A program made the position numbers and the translations under genes. A stretch of 34,193 nt of DNA from Lobulomyces angularis (lineage: Eukaryota > Chytridiomycota > Chytridiomycetes > Lobulomycetales > Lobulomycetaceae), in the NCBI GenBank assembly GCA_027604685.1, contig JADHYX010000229.1, forward strand, positions 1 to 34,193, written 5' to 3'. Positions 1 to 10,628 of the stretch are shown here, piece after piece (positions within the stretch are counted from its first letter, which is position 1; the number at the start of each line of letters is the position of its first letter). The notes under the pieces were generated by a model. That model was not told the origin of the DNA and did not search any database. It was given only the letters and a program-made list of their open reading frames with translations.

Positions 1-1447
1 ACCATTTTTTTAGTAAACATCTTGTTTTGTTAAAAGTTTATTATCATTTTCCAATTTTTTTTTTTCTAATAAATTCGTAATGTTTAGATCCACTTTCATG
101 TCTTCTTTGCATTTGAGTAAATCTAAGTTTCTCATCATTCCATCCTATATAAAAATTATATTTAATAGTTAATTAAAAAATTTGTTTTTACCCAAACAAT
201 ATAATAAATCTCCTTTATTTGGATCAATGTAAACATGATTTTCCTTTAAAATATTGTCTTGAAAAATTCTGAAGGTAAATCTTTTTTTTTTGGTTTACTA
301 CGATTGGGTTGTTATTCTCTCTTGGTTTGAATGGTTGGAGTCCCGTCTGGTTTTTTTCTCTTTTTTCCTTTCCTTTTCTATTCTTTTTTTTATTGTTTGT
401 TGTATTGTCTTCTGAACAAACAGTAATTGAAACTCCATCTGTTTCAATTGAATCTGAAAAAACCATTCCACTTCTTGATTTGAATGTTTTTTTTTCAAAT
501 TAAACAATTTGTTCCAAATTTCTTCCAGATTATCTTTTATATTTAGAGTTCCCATTGTTATTTCATTGCCTAATCTCGCCCAAAATCTTAAATATTTAAT
601 ATTTTAAAATGAATAAATAATAATAAAAAAGTGATTTACCAAAATCTTGAAAGATTTTTCCTAATACAACTTTTATTAAAATATTAGTGTGGAATCGAAT
701 ATGTCTTGGTATATTTGAAGTAGATAATGGAAATACATTAAATTGTTTTAGTTGATGTTGTTGAAACAATAAACCAAGTTTATAGTACGGTTCAAAATAT
801 TTAAAAGTATTACAAACATCATAAGGAATAGAATGTTTTTTCAATTGTTTCAGGTAATATATCTCTTAAAAGATTAACAACACTAAGGTCAAATTCATTC
901 AACTCATTAGTATCTGTAACGTTTTCCAAAATTATTTCTGCACTATCCTATTTCTTGCTTGTAAAACTTTTATCCATTCATTTTTTAGCATGTTTTCAGG
1001 TATTAAAGATAATTGTTTTTTAATAATCAAGTTTGAAATAAATGTTTTTAGTTTAGGAACAAAATGTTCTTGAATGTTGACAGTATAATTTGTAAATATC
1101 TTATTAGCTTGGTAAAGAGCAATTTGATCAAATTACTTGACATTTTCTTGTAAGTAGCCAAATTCAGTTTTATATTTTTCAATATATTCCATTAGTAATT
1201 AGTTAATAATAGAAATATATCCTAAACTAGTTTTTATTGTTTTTATTGAATGATTTAGAACCTTGTACATTCTAGTAAAAAAATCAACATTAATCATATC
1301 CCATTGTGCACTATAAAAATATGTTGAAGACCACAAAAATTTTTTTATCAAAAAAAAAATTTGCGAATTATTAAAATAGATAAACTTTAGTAATTTTAAA
1401 ACTTTAGCAAGACAATGGTAAGATTTTCTTTTTTTTTTTGTTTCCAA
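1..1447 (-). pseudogene. Decayed Fanzor/TnpB-like RNA-guided nuclease element, truncated by window edge
   Basis: Read on the minus strand, several broken segments line up in the order expected for a Fanzor-type protein. They are an N-terminal helical part (about 1447-1140), a segment with IPRHIRFHTN (about 844-640), TDGVSITV (about 450-423), and then YIDPNKGDLLYC, whose Asp codon at 223-225 fits the RuvC-I catalytic Asp. After a 47-nt intron (145-191) follows LRFTQMQRRHES. The rest of the RuvC domain would lie beyond position 1. The frame is broken by in-frame TAA codons at 1199-1201 and near 1133, and by frame changes near 945, 845, 465 and 90, several of them in A/T runs. The family assignment comes from remembered motif similarity, not a search. 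The breaks argue for a dead copy, although homopolymer sequencing errors could explain some. Confidence 0.5.
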
Positions 1448-2796
1448 ACAACTAGAATTAACACTTGTTGGTTTTTTTACTCAAAATTATTAAAAAAAAT
1501 GACATTTTGACACAACTCATCATTTTTCACTTCACTTGATGTAGCCTGGCCCACCTCCTCCACCTCCTCCTGGTGCACCTCCTCCTCCTCAGAATTCAGG
1601 TAATATTTTTAATTTGATTTTTTTCAGTGTAGTGCAACTCATCTTCAAAACGAAGTGATTACTATCAACTTTTACATAAACACTTTACATAAGCACTTGC
1701 CAATAAATGTTGTTGTAAATAATTCCATTCGTGTTATAAATTTTTTACTACCCAGTTTAATGGATTTCATTCATTATTTAAAAATTTATTTTTTTTTTTT
1801 GTTAAAATAATTAGGACCAATAGCTGCGAAGCCAAAGAACTTATTAAGTCAAATTGAAAAAGGAGCTAAATTAAAAAAAACTGTAACTAATGACAGATCT
1901 GGAGCCGTTATAGAGCGTAATATATACTTAATTAAATATTTTACAATACCCTGTTTTAGCACCGAAAGGACAATCTGTTTCGTCTGGAAATTCACCTGGC
2001 CAATTTAAAAAACCATACAATTCGGGGGGGCAAACTTCACAAACGACACAATCAAGTTCGCCGCAGCTTGGTGGACTTTTTGCTGGTGGAATTCCAAAAT
2101 TAAAACCTACTAACAGTAATTTAAGTATGAATTGCAGCTATAGTGAATTTAATTATCGTTTCTAGATAATTCAGGCAGTGCAAGGGCGAAGCCTTCCATT
2201 TTGCCAGCCAGGCCGAATAATCAAAGTCCAGTTAATATTTCAAATGCACCCCCTCCACCATTACGACAACCACCACCTCCCCCAGAACGAACTAGTCCAT
2301 CTTTCTCAAGAAAAGAATTTAACAATAGGTGAGTGAAATAATTTTATAATTTATTAACATGCACAATTTTAGTATAGGAAGTAAACCACCTCTTGCACCA
2401 GCAAGGTAATCATTTTCAGATAATTTTTTAAGAAGATTGTTAACTTTATATAGAGCAATACCTGCACCCCCTACAAAATCAAATGGTCCTCCTTTACCAG
2501 CAAGAAATTCACCAAAAGCAGCGTGGGAGGGAAATGATATTCAAAATAACAATTTTGTTAATGGGGGAAATTCAAGCGTTAATGGTAAGTACGAAAAAAT
2601 TGGAAGATGGAACTTTAGAACAGATCTACCGCCTCCTCGGATCATTAATGGATCTTCAGTAGAAAGTCCAAGGGTATCGAGCACTAGAAAGGCACCTCCC
2701 CCTCCTCCTTCTCGTAAAGGTATTTTTTTTTAGTAGGTATCGTTTTATTAACCTTTTTTTACAGCGGCAGCACCACCACCACCTCCTCCCAGATAA
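1415..2796 (+). CDS. VRP1: Verprolin/WIP-like actin regulator with WH2 motif
   Basis: WIP/verprolin proteins bind actin and WASP (Las17) and promote branched actin assembly at endocytic sites. Exons 1415-1417, 1545-1599, 1815-1916, 1960-2124, 2166-2328, 2373-2405, 2454-2719 and 2765-2796 join in frame to 272 residues. A proline-rich N-terminus (PGPPPPPPPPGAPPPP) is followed by a WH2 motif at residues 28-48 (LLSQIEKGAKLKK, then TNDRS). The verprolin-conserved GGLFAGGIPKL motif is at 91-101, polyproline stretches follow, and a WASP-binding-like RWNFRTDLPPP motif is at 225-235. The protein ends in another polyproline run. The family call is secure. The start is the weak point: it assumes an exon holding only ATG before a strong GTAAGA donor, because no ATG precedes the polyproline exon in frame. 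The protein is shorter than yeast Vrp1 (about 800 residues) and human WIP (about 500). Confidence 0.85.
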
Positions 2797-3185
2797 ATTT
2801 AATTTTAAGATATTTTATTTTAAAGTGTAATATAAGAATTCTTTTATTGTTTTATTTTTTTTTAATTTGAGGAAGAAAATTTTAATTTTTTCATAAAAAC
2901 GTAAAATTTGTTAATATTTTAAAAAAGATTGCTTAATATGATCGTATAAAGAGAGATTTTACCTTAAATCTATTTATTGAGATTAAGGGTTTAAATGATT
3001 AAACAATCTGATTGTTGTACATTAACTCTAACAAAATAAATTGCAATATCATATCATATTAGTAAAGTCTGAAACCAAAACTCAGCTTTTCTCTTTATGT
3101 TTCATCCAATAAAGAATCACAAAGAAGTGCATGAAATTGTATAAAAAGAAAAATAAAATTTTCTCAACCAAAAAAAAATTTATTG
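2797..3185. other. Spacer between VRP1 and the zinc-finger gene
   Basis: AT-rich 3' flank of the verprolin gene and upstream region of the next + strand gene. No open frame with coding character, RNA gene or repeat is visible. It contains T and A runs and should hold the polyadenylation signal of the first gene and the promoter of the second. Confidence 0.6.
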
Positions 3186-5272
3186 ATGTCAACCAAGTTT
3201 AAAACTCGGGAAGAACTTTTTGAATTTTCAGATGAAGAGGATTCATTCAGCATAAAGAATATACTTTCCAATAAAACTATGGAGGGTACTAGAGGTGCCA
3301 AAAAATTTTAGTTTGCAAATGATACTACACTCTTTAAATTTTTTTTTTTTAAACTTGCACGATATACATTGATTTATTCTTTTTATTTTTTAAAAATTTT
3401 GAGTAAAGTTACAAATGCAGAAAATGTGAAGGCAATTAGAAAACTTTCTTCTAAAAGTAAGATACATAAACGAAAACAAGATTCAACCAGTGAGAAATCC
3501 AGATCGTCTTCAGCTGAGCTGAGTTCAAGTCAAAGAGTTACTCGCAGTGTTAATAAAATTAAGAGCAGTGTGGATTTTCAGAGTGAGTGGTTTTGTGAAC
3601 TCTGCAACGAAGTTACCTCGTTGTTGTTGGCTGAATGTAAGAAATGTGATGCTCCTAATCCTAGTTTACAGATACCTTGTAAAGACCAGTTTTTTACTGA
3701 AAATGATGTTAAAATTCCCACAGCGAAGAAAAAAAGAGAAAATTCGGTTGATTTGTTAAAGGTACTTTTTTTTGGGAATTTATCTAAACACAATTTTTTA
3801 AAATAGGAGGGAGAACCTGGATGCGACAAACTTTTTAAAAAGAAACAAACTTACAATACAGATAGTGCTATCGTTATTGAATCTGATTCTGAAATAAAGG
3901 AAAGAAAAAATCCTAAAAAGTTGACAAAAAGAAGAAAAGATGTGAAAGTGCGGAAAGAAAACCAATCAAAAAAAAATTACATAGAACCAGTTGAATCAAG
4001 TAAAATGCCTATTTGCCATCAATCGGTCGATTTGAAATCTAGCGAGGACTTTTCTAAGGAACTAAAATCGGTTTTTAAAAAATATCCTTTAATTTAATTT
4101 TTTTAGGCAATTGAAAATAGTTTTAGCCACGGAAATAACCCTGTTAGTAATCTACCAGAAAAAAAGGTTGCTTCAAGGAATTGTGTGGAAAACAAGAGAA
4201 CCGACAATGTTGAAAGTATTTTAGATATTAAGGAAATAAACCCAGTAGCCAATGATGCAGAATTAACGGAAGAATTTGAAAACTCTACTTTTCACTCAGA
4301 AATTGAACAGTTTATTTCAATTTACAGCAAAAAGTCGTCCTTTCACAAAGTAAAAATAATTAAACGTGCATTTAAATTTCACATTTTTAAAGGAAATTCA
4401 AAATATTTCAAAATGTTTCACCCAGTTTTTTTCTGACTATGATAAGATGAAAGGAGAAGAAATTAAAATGAGAAACACTGGTTTGGTTAAATTTTTTTCT
4501 CACTTTAATACTTTTTTTTCAGGCTTACAACTTTTTGAAGAGGCCATAAATAAAAATTTAATAATCTGGAAAAATAAGCTGAATGAAAAACTTATTAATC
4601 ACGTAGACGAATTAAATAAAGAACAATCTCACCATTATGATGCAATAAAATCTGAAATACTCAGTTTTGCAAACGTTGTAGGTGCTGTTAGTGAAGAAGG
4701 TCTAAAAGTAAAGGATATGTGTGAGTCTTTGAACTCTAAGTTAAGTAGTTCATTAAGTGAAATGCTAGATCTAGCAGATATCTTAACTTGTAATTTTGAA
4801 TCCTTCGAAAATCAAGTTTTGATGGAATTTAATAGAAATTCACAGATGATGTCAGAATTTCGAGAAAATTTAACAGGTAGTTTTCTATTTTTGAACCAGA
4901 ATTTACAGTTTTTGTGGAAAAGGTTTAAGGCAGCGTACTGGTCTTCTTGAAAAAACGGTTAAAGACCTTTCATTTAATATGCAAGTAAAGGAAGAAAGCT
5001 TAAGGACACTAAATGAAAATAGGCTCGAGTATATTAAAAGATCACGTAATAGAAAAAATAATTTAGAAAAACAGATAGAGTTTTTGCGGTGTGAGGAGAA
5101 TAAACTAAACTTGGAAGAATCAAAATTAACTTTACTAGGAAAACGTAAGAGAGATGGTGAAGAAGAAGTTGGCGGAATAAAGAGAACAAGATTTGAGCAA
5201 ACTTCATTCAATTGTTCAATAAAAACAATACCAGTACTTTTCGGTGTATTAGTTTTTTTATTGTTGTTATGA
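3186..5272 (+). CDS. RanBP2-type zinc finger, coiled-coil protein with C-terminal membrane anchor
   Basis: Exons 3186-3285, 3421-3761, 3807-4070, 4107-4349, 4393-4480, 4523-4876 and 4923-5272 join in frame to 579 residues. A basic, serine-rich N-terminal part with NLS-like clusters precedes one RanBP2-type zinc ribbon. The ribbon has Trp90 and Cys92, 95, 106 and 109 (C-x2-C-x10-C-x2-C, followed by DAPNP). Residues 110-260 are charged and low in complexity. About 260-535 looks helical and coiled-coil forming. A basic patch (GKRKRDG) comes before a hydrophobic end, IKTIPVLFGVLVFLLLL (563-579), directly followed by TGA. Such a terminal segment fits a tail-anchored protein inserted after translation into the ER or nuclear envelope. 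RanBP2 fingers bind RanGDP, ubiquitin or RNA in other proteins, so a nuclear-envelope role is possible but inferred. I do not recognise the whole protein. The first intron (135 nt) is the least certain junction. Confidence 0.75.
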
Positions 5273-5458
5273 TGTTTATAGATAGTTAACAAAATATTAA
5301 ATATTTTACTGCATATTAAAAATACATTGTTTATAGGTTTTCCACTTGATATCTACCATACAATTTTTTCTGTATCTGACAGTTTGATATGTGTCAATAT
5401 GTTTACTTCAAGAGTTAACGCCATATTTATGTTAATTTTAGTTAAATTGGAATCTGAG

Positions 5459-7219
5459 ATGTCTTATTTACTTACTACAAAATTTATAGACGCGAAAAAA
5501 AAAATAATTACAAAAATGGTAGAAATAAAAACTCCAGGTAATCTTACACAATATTTACGGCAAATTTTCAATAATCTCAATTAGAAATGGTAATCACAAC
5601 AGAAGCTGAAGATAATGCTATTGAAAAAGGAAATTCAAAGGAAACACAAAAAAAATTGAAGTATTTAAATAATCTGGATAACGCACAACTACTAAGCGGT
5701 ATAAACATAAAAAAAAATTAACTGTTGTAAACTATTATTTGCTAGTGCCTGGTGGAGTAAACACTCTAGTTAATAAACTTTTAAACAAGCCAAATAAGAT
5801 TTTTCAAGAGTTAAGAATTGAAGATTTAGATGAAAATGTTATAAAACAAAAGTATTTTATATTAAAAAACTTTTTCTAAAATTGAATTTTTTAATATTAG
5901 ACTTGCAGCTTTGGAAGAAGAATTAGCTCAATACAAGGAAAAATGCCAAAGATAGTATGCACCATTTTTGTATTTACGACATTAATCTAGAAAATAATTG
6001 TTAGTAAAGCAGAAAATGAATGGTATATTAATGAGATTGAATCCTGTAAAAATGACACAGTAAGTGAGAATCTACAAGTAAGTGATACTATTTTAAATTT
6101 TGTAGACGGAGTACATTGCATTTTTGGAAGCAAAGAAAGAAGAAAAAGTTTCCATAATAAGTGACTTAACTGAAAGAAACAGAAAACAATTGCAGTTATT
6201 TACTGAGAAAAAACTTAAAAAAGAACTGGAAAACCAGCAAAAAATTGAAAGCATTAAAGTGCAAATAGAGGACCTTCATTTCAAATTAGAACAAAAACAA
6301 GAAGAAATAAATCATTTGTCAGATATAATGGTATTTAATTTGACTGCTAAAACTAATATTACGGAAAAAATAGGTCCGGAGGGCCAGGCATGAAACCCAA
6401 GTTTCAAAAATAAAAAAGGAAATGCAAGATGCCGAGATAAAGCATAAAAATCGAGTTTCCGAAATAGAACGAAAATTACTGGAAGGTAGAATGAAATGCC
6501 AGAAAGAGGCGGAAACACGGGTTCATGAGATGGAGAATGCCGCTCATGAAGTAATTTCTTGTCCGTATATGGGTTATTTTGTACTCATTTTTCATCTGAA
6601 ATAGAAAGCTTCACGATACTTGGATGTACATACCAAGACTTTAGAAAAGGAAAATGCTCAACTTGATCTCGAATTAAGAAAATTAATTATCCTTTCAGAA
6701 GAAAAACTGATAAAAAAAGGTTCATTTTATTTAAATTTGAAAAATTAAAGTTTCATTGTAGAATGGCTATTAAAGTCGAACAGGGATTTAACACAAGAAT
6801 TAAAAATAAGGGAAGACATTGTAAAACTGAGACTAAAAAAAATAGTTAAATGTCAAAAAAAACAATTTCAGGAGCAAGAGACAACAAGAAATTTTAAAAT
6901 AAAAAAGAAGCGAGAAGAAATGATTCAAATGCTGTTAAAAATTGGAGTTATTAAGAAAGATCTGGTGGATAATTTATTGCACTCTTCACAACAGAATCAA
7001 AACGAGAAGAACTTGGAATTCAATAGAGACGCTACTCTTTCTTCTGATGATTCCAAATTACTCTCACAACATTCTACAATAATTAATCCAACCGAGTTTG
7101 AAAAAAGTGTTGCAAATAAAAAAAATCCCCAAGATAACCCATATATCATAGATGGAGTAGATTTAATGGAGCTTTTAGATTTAAATGAGGATGATTTATC
7201 GGAATCGGACGAATTGTAA
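5459..7219 (+). CDS. DUF4515/BBOF1-like coiled-coil protein (basal body/flagellum type)
   Basis: Exons 5459-5537, 5585-5698, 5746-5851, 5901-5954, 6005-6059, 6106-6330, 6374-6550, 6605-6719 and 6762-7219 join in frame to 460 residues. About residues 100-330 are almost continuous charged coiled coil. The segment around residues 120-150 (ENEWYINEIE, then TEYIAFLEAKKEEK) and IEDLHFKLEQKQEEI resemble the DUF4515 family, which includes BBOF1/CCDC176, a vertebrate basal-body orientation factor, and CCDC121. Its partners in fungi are unknown. The C-terminal 100 residues are acidic and look disordered. The gene starts 186 bp after the stop of the zinc-finger gene on the same strand. An in-frame ATG lies 30 nt upstream, so the exact start is open. 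If the assignment holds, the species builds a flagellum. Long coiled coils give misleading similarity, so the family call is moderate while the gene model is strong. Confidence 0.7.
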
Positions 7220-7596
7220 ATTTTTAACACACTTGAATACTTTTATTAAAAATGTAGAGTTTAGAATTAATTTTGTGCTAAAATGTTAACTGATTATTCA
7301 GTTTTAGTATCACAAATGTAATTTTATTTACTTCGGTTACTTTTATCTTTTCTTTTATACAATTCTCCCTTATTAAAATTCTGATTCACAAATAACATTT
7401 GTTTTCTCGCGTGCACTTAAGGTTTTTGTACAAAGTATTTAAATGAATTCAAATAAATAAATAACAATTTGTGTATAAGTAAGCTGGAGTTTGTAGTGGT
7501 ATTTTCACTATTAAAAACTTAGAAATTTTTTAGTCTTGATAATGTTTCTAAATAGCTTAATTTTAAAATATAAATCCAACTTTTATAAAAATTTAA
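7220..7596. other. Convergent 3' spacer
   Basis: AT-rich region between two genes that end towards each other. It should hold both polyadenylation signals. No further gene, RNA or repeat is visible. Confidence 0.6.
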
Positions 7597-9540
7597 TTAC
7601 AATTTATTTAAAAAATATGAATTTAATTCTTTTAATCTTTCCTCCCTAACCTTTTCAATCAATTTTTTATTCGGTCTAGGTGCAACAGGTGGTGTAAAGC
7701 CTCTAAAATCGTCATTAAATTCTTTTTCACTTTTTATTTCAAGCTTCGAAATATCTTTGCCCTTATTCATTTTTGAGATGCTTTTTTTAAATTTAGCATC
7801 TATATTAGTGCTGTTTAAATCTATTGCACTATTATATATTGTTTCAGTTGAAGGTAGATGTGTACTTTTTCTTGATGACAAAGTTTTTGTTGACACCAGG
7901 TGCAAAGTATTTGTCGATTTATTTAATGAATGACTAGAATCTTCGCGCCTCTGTATTGGCTTTTCGTATTGTGAGTTGGAACTACTTAAAAGAGAAGAAG
8001 CGGATTTGTTTGATAGTTGTAAATTGTTAAAGCTTCTACAAAAATTGAAGTCAGAACTACTTCCAATAGATGTTGATGAACTAAAGAAATTTCTATTTAG
8101 CTGAGCAGATCCTTGAAGGTGCTTTTCAAGTGCATCATTGGTAACTTTCTTTGCAAGACTTTTTTCTTCATTTTTAAAGTCCGGTTTACGAAAAATTGAA
8201 AAGTTATAGTGGATCTCCAATATAAAATTTAAAGAGATACTTTTAGATTCCATTGCCAACATTTCCGTTAACGTTTTTCTCCAATTTTCGGAATCTATTT
8301 TTTGTATAGCTTTAGAAATATTGGAAGGTGTTAGGACGCTGCAATTATTTGTAAAAAGTTCTAAATTTTTATACCCTGTGTAAAAGTGGAATAAATAAGT
8401 AGGTGAATAGTTTGAGCTGTTCTTTCAAATTACCATGATACATCGCCAAAAAAATTAAACCACAGGAAAATATATCACATTTAAAAAATTTCTTCTTGTC
8501 ATCAAAATAGGTGCTATCAAACGAATTCAACTCCGGAGCGCTCCAAAATTCTGAGATGTAAGGAGTGTAATTTTGTGGTAATTCCTTATTTATGTTAATA
8601 GAACTTCCAAAATCTGTTATCAAAAGGTTATTCGTACTTTTTTCTATTAACCTGATAAAAGAGCAACAACAAAAATTAAATTGTAAATAAAAGTTAAAAC
8701 TGGGATTTACAAATTTTCTGGTTTAATATCAAGATGAGCAATGTCCCAGCTATGAAGGAAATTTAATCCGTTAACCAAATCTGGAAGTGCATCACAATAT
8801 AAATAAATAAATATTCAAAATTGAAGTATAACGTTTATTTCAAACCTTTAAAATAAGATTCTACAAGTGAGTTTGGTAAAGGCGAACCTTCGTTATTAGG
8901 TCCAGTTAAAATATCACATAGATTCTCACTCTAAATAAGGTAGAAGAGAATTAAAATATTGTTTTAAGCTAACTCAATGTTATTGATTATCAATTAGAAA
9001 AAGTCTGACCATGATATAATCTAAACTTAAAAAGCAAGTTTCTGGAAAATTGTCGTTAGGAAAAAACCTCATTCCATTAATGGATACTACATTTTTCATT
9101 TTTGGCAGACTTTGATTGTTAAATTCGTTTAGACAAAAATTTTTGAAATTAATGAAACAAACATCTTTTGAATGCAAATTTTCTTTTAGAAAAAAACTAT
9201 GTTTCTTGGTCGTAACGTTTATAACCTTCAAACATACAGTTTTTCCTTCTAAATTCGACACTTTATAAACTTTTCCAAATCCACTGTTTTCACTAATCAA
9301 ATTGGAATCTTGAATTTGATCCTTAAAAAAATTAAATTCTAATTCACTAAAGGTAAAGTTATTCTTTGGTGTTATATTGCATTTTAGAGGATTCTGAAAT
9401 ACTTTATTAAAGTTAAAACTTTTTCTTTTAAATTTGTTCCTTTTTTTTTCAAGTGAAGCTTTTTGGTTTAACGTGGATTCTGGATATCCTTTATGAAATT
9501 GTATTGTATTAGAAGAATTTTTAAATGGTTTAAATATCAT
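7597..9540 (-). CDS. Divergent protein kinase, Wee1/Myt1-like by motifs
   Basis: Minus-strand exons 9540-9010, 8930-8846, 8780-8711, 8651-8434 and 8375-7597 join in frame to 560 residues. The kinase domain covers about residues 75-370. It has a poor glycine loop (ENSGFGKVYKV, first two Gly positions replaced), the ATP-binding Lys105 (VCLKVI), the catalytic loop HLDIKPENL (Asp223), DFG at 242-244, APE at 267-269, and KCDIFSCGLIFL. HLDIKP and DIFSxGLIFL are typical of the Wee1/Myt1/Swe1 group, which phosphorylates CDK1 at mitotic entry. The overall match is weak, so an unplaced kinase is the safer reading. All catalytic residues are present, so activity is likely. The long tail is serine-rich and ends with PPVAPRP (530-536), a possible SH3-binding site, and a short helix. 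Confidence 0.8.
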
Positions 9541-9991
9541 GATTTAAGTTTTAATGATTTTTTAAGAAGCTTTTACAACTATAAAATTTCAGTCGCGTGG
9601 GAATTAAAAAAGAAAAAAGGTTATACGCGCTTCACAAAACAACGACACATTAAAATAAAAAAAATTCCTATTTAAAACTAACATTTCAAATTTTATTTTT
9701 GTTCTTATTTAGATATGCGTTAGAATTAGAATTAATAAATTACCACATACCATATAAAATTATTAACATAACTATTTACTAATTAAAATTAATTAATAAT
9801 AAAAATCGAGCACATTTAAGATGAAATAATTCCCAATTATTGTTTTTGAGGTAGTATCTTTGAATTTCTGGTGGAAAGGATCGTTAAAAAAAAACAAGAA
9901 AAATTTTCATTCAGAAAAGCACAATTTGAACAAACAAGGTTGTTTAATGAAAATGAAAAGATTATGTATTAAGATATTATAGTTTAACGAA
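9541..9991. other. Spacer between kinase 5' end and SLX9 3' end
   Basis: This stretch should contain the kinase promoter and the SLX9 terminator region, both acting on the minus strand. Short open frames here have no coding character. No RNA gene or repeat is visible. Confidence 0.55.
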
Positions 9992-10535
9992 CTAGTTAGC
10001 GATAGTGTTATTGATGTGTGCTTGAATTATGGAAATTGGGTTTTCACTAAATTTTTTATATTTCAAAATCTTCTGTACCCTAGTAATCTCTTCCAACCTA
10101 AAAAAAAAAGACATTATTTAACAACAAAAATAAAATATAGAAACTTACGCTACTTTTCTTCTATGTTTTTGAGAAACTGCTTTTTTGTTAATTTTAATAT
10201 TTTTTTCTTCCTTAGGTTTTTGTTCTTCATTCTTTGTTATCTCCAGCATCGCTTCTTTAAATGAATCCATATTGGGTATTTCTGACATTTTTTTCTTTTT
10301 GTTATTAAACTTTTTATCTTTTTTTTCCGAAAAATCTGCGACTTTCTTTAACCACATTTCCTTTTTCTGCTTTTTCCATTCTTTTTTTCCTAGTGAACAA
10401 CTTTTACTGCCTCCAAAATTTTCTAATGTAACTTCCTTCTGGTAAAATTTGGTTTATTAAAAAAATTGATTTAATAAAAAATACATTGCCAGGTCCCGAT
10501 GTTTTATAGCTTCTCTCTTTAACAATTTTTCCCAT
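9992..10535 (-). CDS. SLX9: SLX9/FAM207A-like ribosome biogenesis protein
   Basis: Minus-strand exons 10535-10485, 10438-10149 and 10097-9992 join to a 148-residue, very basic protein that starts MGKI. The C-terminal third (about 108-148) carries the SLX9-family pattern: KVALEEITRVQKIL, then a phenylalanine and NPISIIQAHINNTIA. In yeast, Slx9 associates with pre-40S particles and helps ITS1 processing and export of the small subunit; FAM207A is the human relative. The middle is a lysine-rich, probably unstructured stretch suited to RNA binding and nucleolar localisation. The length is near the lower end for the family (yeast about 210). The gene is divergent from the small basic gene at 10629, only 93 bp away. 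The assignment rests on the C-terminal motif; the exon junctions keep frame exactly. Confidence 0.75.
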
Positions 10536-10628
10536 GTTTATAGGAGGATATCTAATGAACAATAAAAAAAAAAAAAAAAATTTTCAAATTACTTTAAATT
10601 GCATTTTTAGTTATTTATTAATACTTTA
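10536..10628. promoter_or_regulatory. Bidirectional promoter region of SLX9 and the small basic gene
   Basis: The two ATG codons point away from each other and are 93 bp apart, so both promoters and both 5' leaders must fit here. The segment contains an A-run (about 10562-10580) of the nucleosome-disfavouring type. No specific binding site was recognised. Confidence 0.5.

Noticed and set aside
1133..1201. UAA read as a sense codon (genetic code change) because of in-frame TAA in the left-edge element
   Set aside because: TAA terminates several well-supported genes here (WNK, verprolin, CorA, BBOF1-like). The broken element also has frameshifts, so decay explains it.
4879..5292. Antisense open frames over the zinc-finger gene (for example 4903-5292 on -)
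   Set aside because: They overlap coding exons with preserved splice phases and show only serine/leucine-rich shadow composition.
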